Source: Caldilineaceae bacterium (GTDB lineage: Bacteria; Chloroflexota; Anaerolineae; Caldilineales; Caldilineaceae). Taken from it: a DNA stretch of 26,684 nucleotides. The notes beneath the pieces are model-generated. The model made no database searches. It was not told where the DNA came from and saw nothing but the letters and a program-made list of their open reading frames with translations. The DNA lies in NCBI GenBank assembly GCA_028819675.1, contig JAPPKT010000089.1, forward strand, positions 1 through 26,684. The letters are read 5' to 3'. Positions within the stretch are counted from its first letter, which is position 1. The number at the start of each line of letters is the position of its first letter. Positions 1-9,210 of this stretch are shown here, in pieces. The position numbers were made by a program, and so were the translations under genes.

Positions 1-282
1 GCAAATCCTGATTCAGACAATCCGTAAACACACGCAAACTCTCGCAAACTCTCGTAAACTCTCATAAGGCACTAGCAGACGCCCACCCAACCAAGCCCGC
101 GACAAGAGACACCCGCAATCCCGCAAATCCATGAAAAATCCAGCAAATCCTGATTCAGACAATCCGTAAACACACGCAAACTCTCGTAAACTCTCGCAAA
201 CTCTCATAGAGCACTAGCCGACGCCTTCCCAACCAAGCCCGCGACAAGAGACACCCGCAATCCCGCAAATCCTGATTCAGAC
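1..282. repeat. Degenerate tandem repeat, unit about 122 bp, two full copies plus the start of a third
   Basis: The 18-mer starting GCAAATCCTGATTCAGAC occurs at 1, 143 and 265. Between these anchors the copies share the block with CCAACCAAGCCCGCGACAAG and a run of short units GCAAACTCTC/GTAAACTCTC. The first period is 142 and the second 122. The difference is a 20-bp insertion at about 131-150 that includes a second copy of GCAAATCC. The repeat begins at the window edge, so the array may continue outside. Both strands have short open frames through it, but these only translate the repeat and are not genes. Function unknown. Confidence 0.85.
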
Positions 283-302
283 ACGGCGTCGAACGATTCG
301 GA

Positions 303-366
303 ATGTCGCGCCAAATGCTCAATTTAGGCGCGACATATGTAGACTTGGCGCGACATTTGTAGACAT
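303..366. repeat. Array of three GGCGCGACAT sites (two direct 20-bp repeats, one inverted); possible transposon end
   Basis: GGCGCGACAT occurs at 327-336 and 347-356, each followed by a near-identical TGTAGAC block, giving two direct repeats of exactly 20 bp (327-346, 347-366). The reverse complement ATGTCGCGCC lies at 303-312, so 303-336 can also form a 10-bp stem. Regularly spaced sites ending in a TGT-type terminus resemble the subterminal transposase-binding sites of Mu/TniA/TnsB-type elements. That reading is inference: no transposase gene and no second end are visible here. The remaining stretch 367-581 shows no convincing gene. Confidence 0.6.
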
Positions 367-581
367 CTGTTGACTTTCTTGACATTGCGCGGCCTCAGTC
401 CAGGCCAATGAACTGAACAAATGCAAGGGTTCGTTGACGTTGTCGGCAGAAGCCTGAATATGTGGTAAACTCTGCACGCGCTGCCAAACTTTCGCCCATG
501 CCTGCTGGCTGGAGTTGTCACTAGGCACGGGAGAACGTTTGGCCTTTCTGTGTGCATTTGCTATTCCACGCTACCCTTCAC

Positions 582-2648
<2,067 letters not shown>

Positions 2649-2653
2649 CAGGC

Positions 2654-2683
2654 TTGTCAGCAGTCCCGTCTTTCAGCTAGAAT
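2654..2683 (+). promoter_or_regulatory. Putative sigma70-type promoter for coaE-dnaJ
   Basis: TTGTCA at 2654-2659, an 18-bp spacer and TAGAAT at 2678-2683 lie just after the ABC-F stop and 43 nt before the coaE ATG. Each hexamer matches the consensus at five of six positions. It would give coaE, the small membrane gene and dnaJ their own transcript. Confidence 0.5.
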
Positions 2684-2726
2684 AGGGCCAAATCGGGGCA
2701 ACCATCTGCAAAAGGTCAAAACAGAA

Positions 2727-3359
2727 ATGTCGCGAAAATCGCTGGTAATCGGGTTGACGGGAAACATCGCTACGGGCAAGAGCACGATTCTCAACTATCT
2801 GATGGAAAAGTGTGCCTTCATCATCGACGCTGACAAGCTGGGCCACCGTGTGATCGAGCCTGGAGGTCAGGCTTACGATGCCGTTGTGCGTGCTTTCGGC
2901 CGCGAGATTCTGAGGGAAGACGGGACGATCGATCGCAAGAAACTTGGCAGAATCGTCTTTTCTAATCCGCTTGATCTGGGCAGGCTGGAAAAGATTGTCC
3001 ACCCGAAAATCTTCGACTTGGGCAAGCAGGAGATTGCCGACAACGACGCCCCAATCATCGTCCTGGAAGCAATTAAGCTTCTTGAGGCGGGCCTGATGTC
3101 CACCCTTTGCGATGAAATCTGGGTCGTCACCTCCAGCTTGACTACCCAGCTGCGTCGACTTCTGGAATCGCGCAGTATGGAGGAGAGCGAGGCCCGGCGA
3201 ATGATCGATCTGCAGCCTCCCCAGGCCGCCAAGGTAAACCAGGCCGATCGCGTCATCGACAACGATGGAAGCCTTGCTGAGTTGCACGCTCAGCTGGACG
3301 CAATCTGGGATGACCTGAAGCGGCGCTATCCGCGGCGGATGACGGCGCTTCCAAGATAG
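2727..3359 (+). CDS. coaE: Dephospho-CoA kinase
   Basis: Last step of coenzyme A synthesis: ATP-dependent phosphorylation of the 3'-hydroxyl of dephospho-CoA in the cytoplasm. The 210-residue protein has the P-loop GLTGNIATGKST at residues 9-20, the DADKLGH motif, the acceptor-site segment IVHPKI and the C-terminal RVIDNDGSL motif typical of CoaE. The length matches the family (about 200). It starts a tight run with a 63-residue membrane protein (16 nt downstream) and dnaJ. Confidence is high because P-loop, lid and C-terminal motifs agree. Confidence 0.96.
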   Translation: MSRKSLVIGLTGNIATGKSTILNYLMEKCAFIIDADKLGHRVIEPGGQAYDAVVRAFGREILREDGTIDRKKLGRIVFSNPLDLGRLEKIVHPKIFDLGKQEIADNDAPIIVLEAIKLLEAGLMSTLCDEIWVVTSSLTTQLRRLLESRSMEESEARRMIDLQPPQAAKVNQADRVIDNDGSLAELHAQLDAIWDDLKRRYPRRMTALPR

Positions 3360-3375
3360 AGGAGTCCGAAAGAAA

Positions 3376-3567
3376 ATGGACTTTTTGAGACGTTTCTGGG
3401 CCGATCATACAGTCCTGTCCAATTGGACTGTCCTTGCCATCGGTTTTGTCGTGATACTGCTTTTCAGCGCAAGAAACGTTGGCTTTGACGGCGCGCAGTG
3501 GGCTGCCTTAATCGGGGTAACCGTGGGCTTGGCCGGACTGTGCGCATGGATCATCAGCTGGGAATAA
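3376..3567 (+). CDS. Small two-helix membrane protein of unknown function
   Basis: 63 residues. After a short N-terminal amphipathic stretch there are two hydrophobic segments (about residues 18-33 and 43-60) separated by a short polar loop containing NVGFDG. A GGAG Shine-Dalgarno sequence lies about 11 nt before the ATG. The stop is only 4 nt before the dnaJ start, so it is very likely co-transcribed and perhaps translationally coupled with dnaJ. Not recognised as a named family. The close spacing on both sides and the good ribosome-binding site argue it is real. Confidence 0.75.
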   Translation: MDFLRRFWADHTVLSNWTVLAIGFVVILLFSARNVGFDGAQWAALIGVTVGLAGLCAWIISWE

Positions 3568-3571
3568 CTTA

Positions 3572-4693
3572 ATGAGCGAAAAGCGCGACTATTACGAAGT
3601 GCTTGGCATCGAGCGGGGCGCTGATGAACAGACGCTCAAGCGTGCCTTCCGCAAACTGGCGCAGCAGTACCACCCGGATGTAAATCCGGAGGAAGACGCC
3701 GAAGCAAAGTTCAAGGAAATCAACGAGGCGTACCAGGTATTGAGCGATCCGCAGAAGCGGGCTGTCTACGACAGATTTGGGCATTCCGGTCTGGGTGGAT
3801 CAGGGGGCTTCAGCGATTTCAGTCAAGGATTCGGCGACCTGGGTAGCATTTTCGAGGAAGTATTCGGTTTCGGCGGCATGGGGCGCGGGAACCGGCGGAC
3901 GCCCCGCCGCGGCGCCGACCTGCGCGTAGACATTACGTTGAGCTTCGAAGATGCGGCATTCGGCACGCAGGAGGAAATCGAGGTGCCCCGCATGGAGGAC
4001 TGCGATGCCTGTCAGGGCAGCGGCGCCGAGCCCGGTACCGCCCCCGAAAGATGTCCAACCTGCGGCGGTAGCGGAGAGGTACAGCGCCGTCAGCAGAGCC
4101 CGCTGTTTGGAACCATAGTCACCGCAACTACCTGCCCTGCATGCCATGGCGAGGGCGAAGTCATCTCTGTGGCTTGCAGCAACTGCAACGGCCGCAAGCG
4201 AGTTCAGGTAACCCGCAAGATCAAGGTCAACGTTCCCGCCGGCGTTGACAACGGAACGCGTATTCGCTTGGCAGGCGAGGGTGAGGCCGGCACGTTGGGG
4301 GGCCCGCGCGGCAATCTCTACGTAATGATCAGCGTTGAAGATCATCCCGTTTTTGTGCGCGATGAGTTCGACATCCATATGGAACTGCCCATCAGTATCC
4401 CGCAGGCAACACTGGGTGCAACGGTAGACATCCCTACTTTAGGGGGCGGGACGGAAAGTCTCGACATTCCAGCCGGAACGCAGACAGGTAGGAGTTTTCG
4501 CAAAGCCGGGATGGGCATCGCCCGCCTCCAGCGCAGCGGGCGAGGGGACATGATTGTAACGGTCAAGCTGGTGACGCCAGTCGACCTCAATGACGATCAG
4601 GAGATGCTGATGCGTCAACTGGCTGAAAGCCTGGGCGACAACGTGAATGAACCGCGGCGCGGCCTCCTCGACCGCATCTTGAGGCCAGAATAA
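3572..4693 (+). CDS. dnaJ: Chaperone protein DnaJ (type I Hsp40)
   Basis: Co-chaperone that stimulates the DnaK ATPase and delivers unfolded clients. 373 residues with the complete type I layout. The J domain (1-70) has HPD at residues 34-36 and is followed by a Gly/Phe-rich segment (about 73-105). Next come four zinc-binding motifs from about residue 144 (CDACQGSG, CPTCGGSG, CPACHGEG, CSNCNGRK), then the two C-terminal substrate-binding domains. The fourth zinc motif departs from CxxCxGxG (CSNCNGRK). dnaK and grpE are not in the window. prmA and rsmE, often next to dnaJ, follow but are separated from it here by an opposite-strand transporter gene. Confidence 0.97.
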   Translation: MSEKRDYYEVLGIERGADEQTLKRAFRKLAQQYHPDVNPEEDAEAKFKEINEAYQVLSDPQKRAVYDRFGHSGLGGSGGFSDFSQGFGDLGSIFEEVFGFGGMGRGNRRTPRRGADLRVDITLSFEDAAFGTQEEIEVPRMEDCDACQGSGAEPGTAPERCPTCGGSGEVQRRQQSPLFGTIVTATTCPACHGEGEVISVACSNCNGRKRVQVTRKIKVNVPAGVDNGTRIRLAGEGEAGTLGGPRGNLYVMISVEDHPVFVRDEFDIHMELPISIPQATLGATVDIPTLGGGTESLDIPAGTQTGRSFRKAGMGIARLQRSGRGDMIVTVKLVTPVDLNDDQEMLMRQLAESLGDNVNEPRRGLLDRILRPE

Positions 4694-4742
4694 GAGGTCG
4701 CTGCTTGCTCCCGGGTGCTCTGCCTCCTGGAGTTCTCCCTCT

Positions 4743-5651
4743 TCAGGCCAATGGGCTGCGGAATCGGGTCGCGGCGGCCAGTTTGGGCCAGGATTGTAAC
4801 AGAATGCCCGCCAATATCAGTAGTAATCCCGCCACTGCTGACGCATGCACTGGTTCGTTCAGAAAGATCCTGACCAGCGGCAAGGAGAGTACAGGCGTCA
4901 GGTAGAGCAGGTTGGAAACAATAGACGTCTCCCCGTGTTCCAGCGCCTTGAACCAGAAAAGGTAGCTGACTCCGTTCACAAGTAGGCCGTTGTAGAGTAT
5001 CCAACCCCAAACGGATAGGGACGGCAGCGGCAGGTTTCCAGTCAGGGCGACGGTCGCCCCTGAGCATAGGAGGGCAGCGCAAAAGTAGATACACGCGGCA
5101 ACTGTCAGGTCGTATCTTGCCCGGCTGCCCAGGACCGAAAAAAGGGCGAAGACGAAGGCGCCGCAGAGGGCCAGCAGGTTTCCCGACAGATTCTCCACTT
5201 GAAACGATACCATCTGCCCCCGAGTTACAATCAACACGACGCCGCCGAAACTGATTGCAATCGCGGTCAAGCGGACAGCCGTTAGCCTCTGGCCCAGGAG
5301 TGGCACAGCCAGCAGACTGACCAGAATGGGCCAGGTGTAGGCGAGAACGAAGCCCTCCGCTGCTGAGGTATTCGCAAAGGCGCCGTATAAGAGCACGTAG
5401 TAGAGGAATGCCCCCAGAAAGCCCAGCCAGCTCAGATGAGCGACGTCACGTAGCGATTGCTGGAAGAAAATGGCCGATTTGCGTTGCCACAGTACCAGCA
5501 CACCAAGAGCGATCGCGGAGAACACAGTGCTGTAGAAGAGCATCTGCAAATTGTTCAACTCAACCAGGATTTTCTTCGAAGCCACCGGAATCGAAGCCCA
5601 CAACAGAATACACAGGGCGAGGTTAAGATAGGATCTGTTGCGCGGGGTCAT
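4743..5651 (-). CDS. EamA/DMT-family transporter
   Basis: Membrane transporter of the drug/metabolite transporter superfamily. The 302-residue protein has about ten hydrophobic helices arranged as two EamA halves. The first opens with NLALCILLWAS and the second with SGNLLALCGAFVFALFS. The conserved GVSYLFWFKALEHG and the helix that follows it match the second half. The substrate cannot be deduced. The ATG at 5651 was preferred over an upstream TTG at 5663. No clear Shine-Dalgarno sequence is visible. The gene is convergent with dnaJ (50 nt between stops) and divergent from prmA. Confidence 0.88.
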   Translation of the reverse strand: MTPRNRSYLNLALCILLWASIPVASKKILVELNNLQMLFYSTVFSAIALGVLVLWQRKSAIFFQQSLRDVAHLSWLGFLGAFLYYVLLYGAFANTSAAEGFVLAYTWPILVSLLAVPLLGQRLTAVRLTAIAISFGGVVLIVTRGQMVSFQVENLSGNLLALCGAFVFALFSVLGSRARYDLTVAACIYFCAALLCSGATVALTGNLPLPSLSVWGWILYNGLLVNGVSYLFWFKALEHGETSIVSNLLYLTPVLSLPLVRIFLNEPVHASAVAGLLLILAGILLQSWPKLAAATRFRSPLA

Positions 5652-5786
5652 AGCAGAGAACAAAGTGGAACGCCTGGGCCCGATTCGTCAAAGTAGCAAG
5701 AAGCAAAACCCTGATCCAGCTGGATTGTGATAGTATCGCGCGGTTGCGCGCACACCAAGAACTGAAGGCGGTCGAACAAACCCCTA

Positions 5787-6764
5787 ATGCACGAAGATGA
5801 GCTGGTCGAGATAGCGGTTGAAGTCGACGGCGAGGCGGCCGAGGCGGTCGTTGAGCTCTTCAACCGCTACAACGGCGGCGATTGGATTCAGGACAGTGCC
5901 GCCGGCGAAGCCTCTGGGGGCGGGGCAGTGGTGGAGTCGACCGGCTACGACGACTTCGGCAACCCGGTGCCAGACCAGTTCAGGACGGTGGTGAAAACCT
6001 ATCTGAAGCCTGGGCCGCGCGGCTGCGGGATTCGCAGGCAGATTGAAGAGGGGTTGTGGCGTCTTAGCCTCTTGTATCCGATGCCGGAACCGGTCGCCCG
6101 AACCGTAAGGGAGGAAGACTGGGCCCACGCTTGGAAGCAGCACTACAGGCCTCTTCGCATAGGGCGGCGCGTGCTGCTGACCCCGGCTTGGGAAGAGCCG
6201 GAGGCTCAGGCCGGCGACGTTGTTGTCCGGCTTGAACCGGGCATGGCGTTTGGCACGGGACTGCACCCGACGACGCGACTCTGCGTGGCTGCCCTGGAGA
6301 AATGGGTGCGGCCTGGCGACGCCTTCCTGGATATAGGTACGGGAAGCGGTGTCCTCTCCATCGCGGCCGCATTGTTGGGCGCAGCGCCGGTCTGGGCGAC
6401 CGACATCGATCCGCTGGCCATCCGGGCCGCGAAGGACAACGCTCTTCGCAACGGGATAACGCTTTCTCCTGACTCGCTGCATATCCAGCGCGGCTCTGTG
6501 CCCGCCGGCCGCGCTGGCCGCTTCAACGTCATCGCGGCCAACATTCTGGCTGAGGTCCTGGTTGACCTGTTTGATTGTGCATATGACAACGTACCCCTTG
6601 CCGAGCCTCTTGCTCCAGGAGGCCACCTGATTCTTTCAGGCATCCTCGAAGAGAAATCGGAGATGGTTCTGTCGGCCGCCGCGCGCCATGGGCTGCAGGA
6701 GGTCGAGCGCAGACAGGAGGGAGATTGGGTCGCTTTGGTGGTGAGAAGAGAACATGCCTGCTGA
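5787..6764 (+). CDS. prmA: Ribosomal protein L11 methyltransferase
   Basis: S-adenosylmethionine-dependent methyltransferase that methylates ribosomal protein L11. The 325-residue protein has an N-terminal substrate-recognition part beginning with the typical EIAVEVDGEAAEAVVELFN. The segment FGTGLHPTTRLC comes before the SAM-binding motif I DIGTGSGVLSIAA (about residue 181). The acidic motif ATDIDPLAIRAAKDN and the catalytic-loop motif NILAEV follow. Length is slightly above the usual 290-315. It overlaps rsmE by 11 nt, a pairing common in bacteria, so the two are translated from one message. Confidence 0.95.
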   Translation: MHEDELVEIAVEVDGEAAEAVVELFNRYNGGDWIQDSAAGEASGGGAVVESTGYDDFGNPVPDQFRTVVKTYLKPGPRGCGIRRQIEEGLWRLSLLYPMPEPVARTVREEDWAHAWKQHYRPLRIGRRVLLTPAWEEPEAQAGDVVVRLEPGMAFGTGLHPTTRLCVAALEKWVRPGDAFLDIGTGSGVLSIAAALLGAAPVWATDIDPLAIRAAKDNALRNGITLSPDSLHIQRGSVPAGRAGRFNVIAANILAEVLVDLFDCAYDNVPLAEPLAPGGHLILSGILEEKSEMVLSAAARHGLQEVERRQEGDWVALVVRREHAC

Positions 6765-7515
6765 AGGTCGCAGCAGGGCCGGCAGGGACCATTGGTTCTT
6801 CCTGACGGGAATGCGCGTCGAGCGGGACCGGAGGGTAGATCTGACGCCCATTTCACACCAGCTGCGATCTGTCCTGCGCCTCAGAGCGGGCAGCCTGATC
6901 ACCCTGCTCGACGGCAGTGGCGCGGCCTATCCGACCCGAATTGAAGCTCTGGATGCTGAAAGGGCGGCGGGTCGCGTATTGAGCAAGGAGTCCGTGCAGA
7001 GTGAGCCCAACGTCGAGCTGACTCTCTACCAATGCGTGCTGAAGCGGGAACGATTTGAGTGGGTGTTGCAGAAAGGTACCGAGCTGGGCGTGAGCAGGTT
7101 CGTTCCGGTTATCAGCAGCCGGACCGTGGTGCGTCCCGCGGAGAGGCTGCTCCCAAAATACGATCGTTGGCGCGCCATCATTCGGGAAGCGGCCGAGCAG
7201 TGCCGTCGAAGCCGCCTTCCAGTCCTGGCAGATTCCCTTTCATGGGACGCATCCGTTGAACATGGCGCTGGCCACCGCATCTTGGCCTGGGAAGAGGCAG
7301 ACGAGACTAATTCATTGTGGCGTCCCAATCTGAGCGGAGCGGACGAAATTTCATTGCTGGTTGGGCCTGAAGGCGGAATCAGCAGGGAAGAGGCAGATGA
7401 GGCAGCCGAACGAGGATGGCTCCCGATGTCGCTTGGCCCGAGAGTTCTGCGCGCCGAGACCGCGGCAGTTGCCGCAGCAACGATCGTCCTGCACACTGCC
7501 GGCGAGCTCGGTTGA
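6754..7515 (+). CDS. rsmE: 16S rRNA (uracil-1498-N3)-methyltransferase
   Basis: Methylates U1498 of 16S rRNA at N3. It is a SPOUT (knotted) methyltransferase. The 253-residue protein has an N-terminal PUA-like part (to about residue 75). The SPOUT domain carries KGTELGVSRFVPVIS, the repeat-rich REAAEQCRRSRLP, and the knot/SAM-binding segments LLVGPEGGISREE and LGPRVLRAETAAVAA, which are diagnostic of the family. It starts inside the end of prmA (11-nt overlap) after a purine-rich GAGAAGAG ribosome-binding site. Confidence 0.95.
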   Translation: MPAEGRSRAGRDHWFFLTGMRVERDRRVDLTPISHQLRSVLRLRAGSLITLLDGSGAAYPTRIEALDAERAAGRVLSKESVQSEPNVELTLYQCVLKRERFEWVLQKGTELGVSRFVPVISSRTVVRPAERLLPKYDRWRAIIREAAEQCRRSRLPVLADSLSWDASVEHGAGHRILAWEEADETNSLWRPNLSGADEISLLVGPEGGISREEADEAAERGWLPMSLGPRVLRAETAAVAAATIVLHTAGELG

Positions 7516-7570
7516 ATAGGCGACGCCCCCGGTCATGATCAAGCCTGACTGCAGGGAACAGAAACTTCGT

Positions 7571-7600
7571 TTGACAGTCCACTAACTTTCGTCATACAAT
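7571..7600 (+). promoter_or_regulatory. Strong sigma70-type promoter upstream of the sugar-import operon
   Basis: A perfect -35 box TTGACA (7571-7576), an 18-bp spacer and a five-of-six -10 box TACAAT (7595-7600). Transcription starting near 7607 would leave a leader of about 390 nt before the binding-protein ATG at 8001. The 485-bp gap 7516-8000 holds no convincing gene. Besides this promoter it contains the candidate second promoter/operator at 7856-7884. Confidence 0.6.
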
Positions 7601-7855
7601 CGCACCGTCCATACTGCGAGCCTTTCATATCACTTCAACAGACTCTAGGTTTCTTCCAGCGGAGGACGCGCCGCCTCGAGACGAAAACACGCGCAAATTG
7701 AATGCCCTGTGCTTCCAGGGTCCACCATGGTGGGAGATACTTGGCTTCAGAATGGAACGGAAGATTGGCCCTCGCGATTCGATACTTCAGGCTGAAGCGG
7801 CGCGGGTCGAGGCAACTTCAGATCACCGCCTGGCAAGTGCGTCTAGGTAGACACC

Positions 7856-7884
7856 TTGACCGACATCTGGATGTCAGATGGTAT
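7856..7884 (+). promoter_or_regulatory. Candidate second promoter with an operator-like palindrome in its spacer
   Basis: The perfect inverted repeat GACATC-TG-GATGTC lies at 7862-7875. It sits between a -35-like TTGACC (7856-7861) and a weak -10-like TGGTAT (7879-7884), with 17-bp spacing. A palindrome inside a promoter spacer is the usual position for a repressor of the LacI/ROK type that controls sugar-uptake operons, but no such regulator gene is nearby. The palindrome is seen directly; the promoter role is inference. Confidence 0.4.
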
Positions 7885-8000
7885 TCGCTGCACTGGCATG
7901 AGCAAATGCAACGTGGCCTACGTCCCTTTAGATCATTCCTGTTACTTGACACGATGGGGAAGCACCGGTTTTTCACCAACGAGGACAAAGGAGAGGCACG

Positions 8001-9104
8001 ATGAAGAGCAAAAGGTATCTGTTCGCAGTTCTGGTTTTGGCGCTGGCGGTGATCGTATTGACGGCGTGCGAGACCCAGACAGTTGAGGTCGAAGTGACGC
8101 GTGTCGTAGACGTCACGGCCACCCCCAGGGCCGTCACATTCCATGAAGCGTCGGCAATCGAAGAAATTACTGCACCGCATCAATGCAAGCCTTTGGCGAC
8201 GCTCCCAACCGAATTCTCCCAGCCCTGGCGCCTGGGATTCATCAATCCCAACCTGGCCCATCCCTTCTTTGGTGAGTGGTCGGGGGCGATGAAGTCAGCC
8301 GCCGAGTTCTACGGCGTAGAGTTCTTCGAGTCCGACGCAGCCGGCGACTATGCCACCGAGCCCGACCTGCTGGAGACCCTGCTGCTGAACGACCTGAGCA
8401 TCGTGGGAGCGCATGGACCCAATGTGTATGAAGGCCTTGCCCTGCGCGCACTCGACGAAGGCATTCAGTTTATCGGCATTGACAACGGACCCAGTGAGTA
8501 CACGCCGATTGTATACGGTATCCCCGATGGGATCGCAGGTATGCGGGGTGCGGAGCTGCTGGTTGAAGGTGTCAGGATGCGCCAGCAGGAGGATTGGGCC
8601 GGCCGCGAGCTGTTCTTCATCGAGTTGACCCACGGCGGCATTCCTGCCTGCGTCACCCGCACCGGTTCAGCCGCATCGACCTTCCAGGAAGCTATGGGGC
8701 TGGATGACGACCATGTCTTGATGGCCGACCTGACCACGGGCCGCTCGGCCGAGGACATGGTGAACGACGCCATGACAGCCAATCCTGACGGCGTCTTCGC
8801 AATGATTCCCTGCTGGGACGGCCTTGGCATTGGCCCGTACAATGCTGTTGCCGAAGCGGGCAACGAGGCCGACGTCATGCTCGTTACGCTGGGAGGCGAC
8901 GAACCGCCGGCCAAATTCCTGAAGACCAGGCCGATGGGCTATTACGGCTTCATCGAATTCCAGCCCTACTGTGAGGGCTGGGGCTGGGTCGAGGTCGCGC
9001 TCGCCACGCTGGAAGGCCTGCCGTTCGAGACCTACCAGGTACGCAAGGCCATCACCCAGGATACGGTTGATCAGCGATACGAAGAACTGTACGGGTCCGA
9101 GTAA
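8001..9104 (+). CDS. Sugar ABC transporter substrate-binding lipoprotein (periplasmic-binding-protein type 1 fold)
   Basis: Captures a sugar outside the membrane and delivers it to the permeases encoded downstream. The 367-residue protein has a lipoprotein signal: basic MKSKR, a hydrophobic core and the lipobox LTAC with the lipidated Cys at residue 23. A Thr/Val-rich tether containing the TVEVEVTRVVDVTATP segment follows. The mature part has the ribose/fructose-binding layout, including LGFINPNLAHPFFGEW, GVEFFESDAAGD and FIGIDNGPSEYTPIVYG. AAAGGAG lies at ideal distance before the ATG. The ligand cannot be named: Pentose- or hexose-binding relatives look alike at this level. Confidence 0.9.
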   Translation: MKSKRYLFAVLVLALAVIVLTACETQTVEVEVTRVVDVTATPRAVTFHEASAIEEITAPHQCKPLATLPTEFSQPWRLGFINPNLAHPFFGEWSGAMKSAAEFYGVEFFESDAAGDYATEPDLLETLLLNDLSIVGAHGPNVYEGLALRALDEGIQFIGIDNGPSEYTPIVYGIPDGIAGMRGAELLVEGVRMRQQEDWAGRELFFIELTHGGIPACVTRTGSAASTFQEAMGLDDDHVLMADLTTGRSAEDMVNDAMTANPDGVFAMIPCWDGLGIGPYNAVAEAGNEADVMLVTLGGDEPPAKFLKTRPMGYYGFIEFQPYCEGWGWVEVALATLEGLPFETYQVRKAITQDTVDQRYEELYGSE

Positions 9105-9130
9105 GGCTGACGCTTAACGGACAGGATTTC

Positions 9131-9159
9131 GAGGGTGGGGCTGCTTAGGCCTCACCCTC
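9131..9159 (+). promoter_or_regulatory. Intercistronic RNA hairpin between binding protein and first permease
   Basis: GAGGGTG (9131-9137) pairs with CACCCTC (9153-9159). With two G-U pairs the stem extends to 12 bp around a 5-nt loop GCTTA (9143-9147). It starts 26 nt after the binding-protein stop, and no T-run follows, so it is not an ordinary intrinsic terminator. Such hairpins often stabilise the upstream message so that the binding protein is made in excess over the permeases. That role is inference here. Confidence 0.6.
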
Positions 9160-9210
9160 TCTGCATTGGATCCGATCCCCTTCGCTCGACACAAGAGGAT
9201 GTAGACGAGC

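Noticed and set aside
1..290. CRISPR array
   Set aside because: Repeats are ~122 bp or ~11 bp, adjacent or degenerate, with no constant repeat and unique spacers and no cas genes.
319..528. Minus-strand open frame of 69 residues before the ABC-F gene
   Set aside because: It starts with GTG without a ribosome-binding site, its C-terminus is only a translation of the GGCGCGACAT array, and no family resemblance is visible. It could be a gene remnant, but there is no support.
5784..6626. 280-residue antisense frame over prmA
   Set aside because: Composition is a shadow of prmA, with no motif or start signal.
7702..8004. 100-residue frame in the leader of the sugar operon
   Set aside because: No Shine-Dalgarno sequence, Arg/His-rich shadow-like composition, and it ends by running into the start of the binding-protein gene. 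The region is better explained as leader and promoter.
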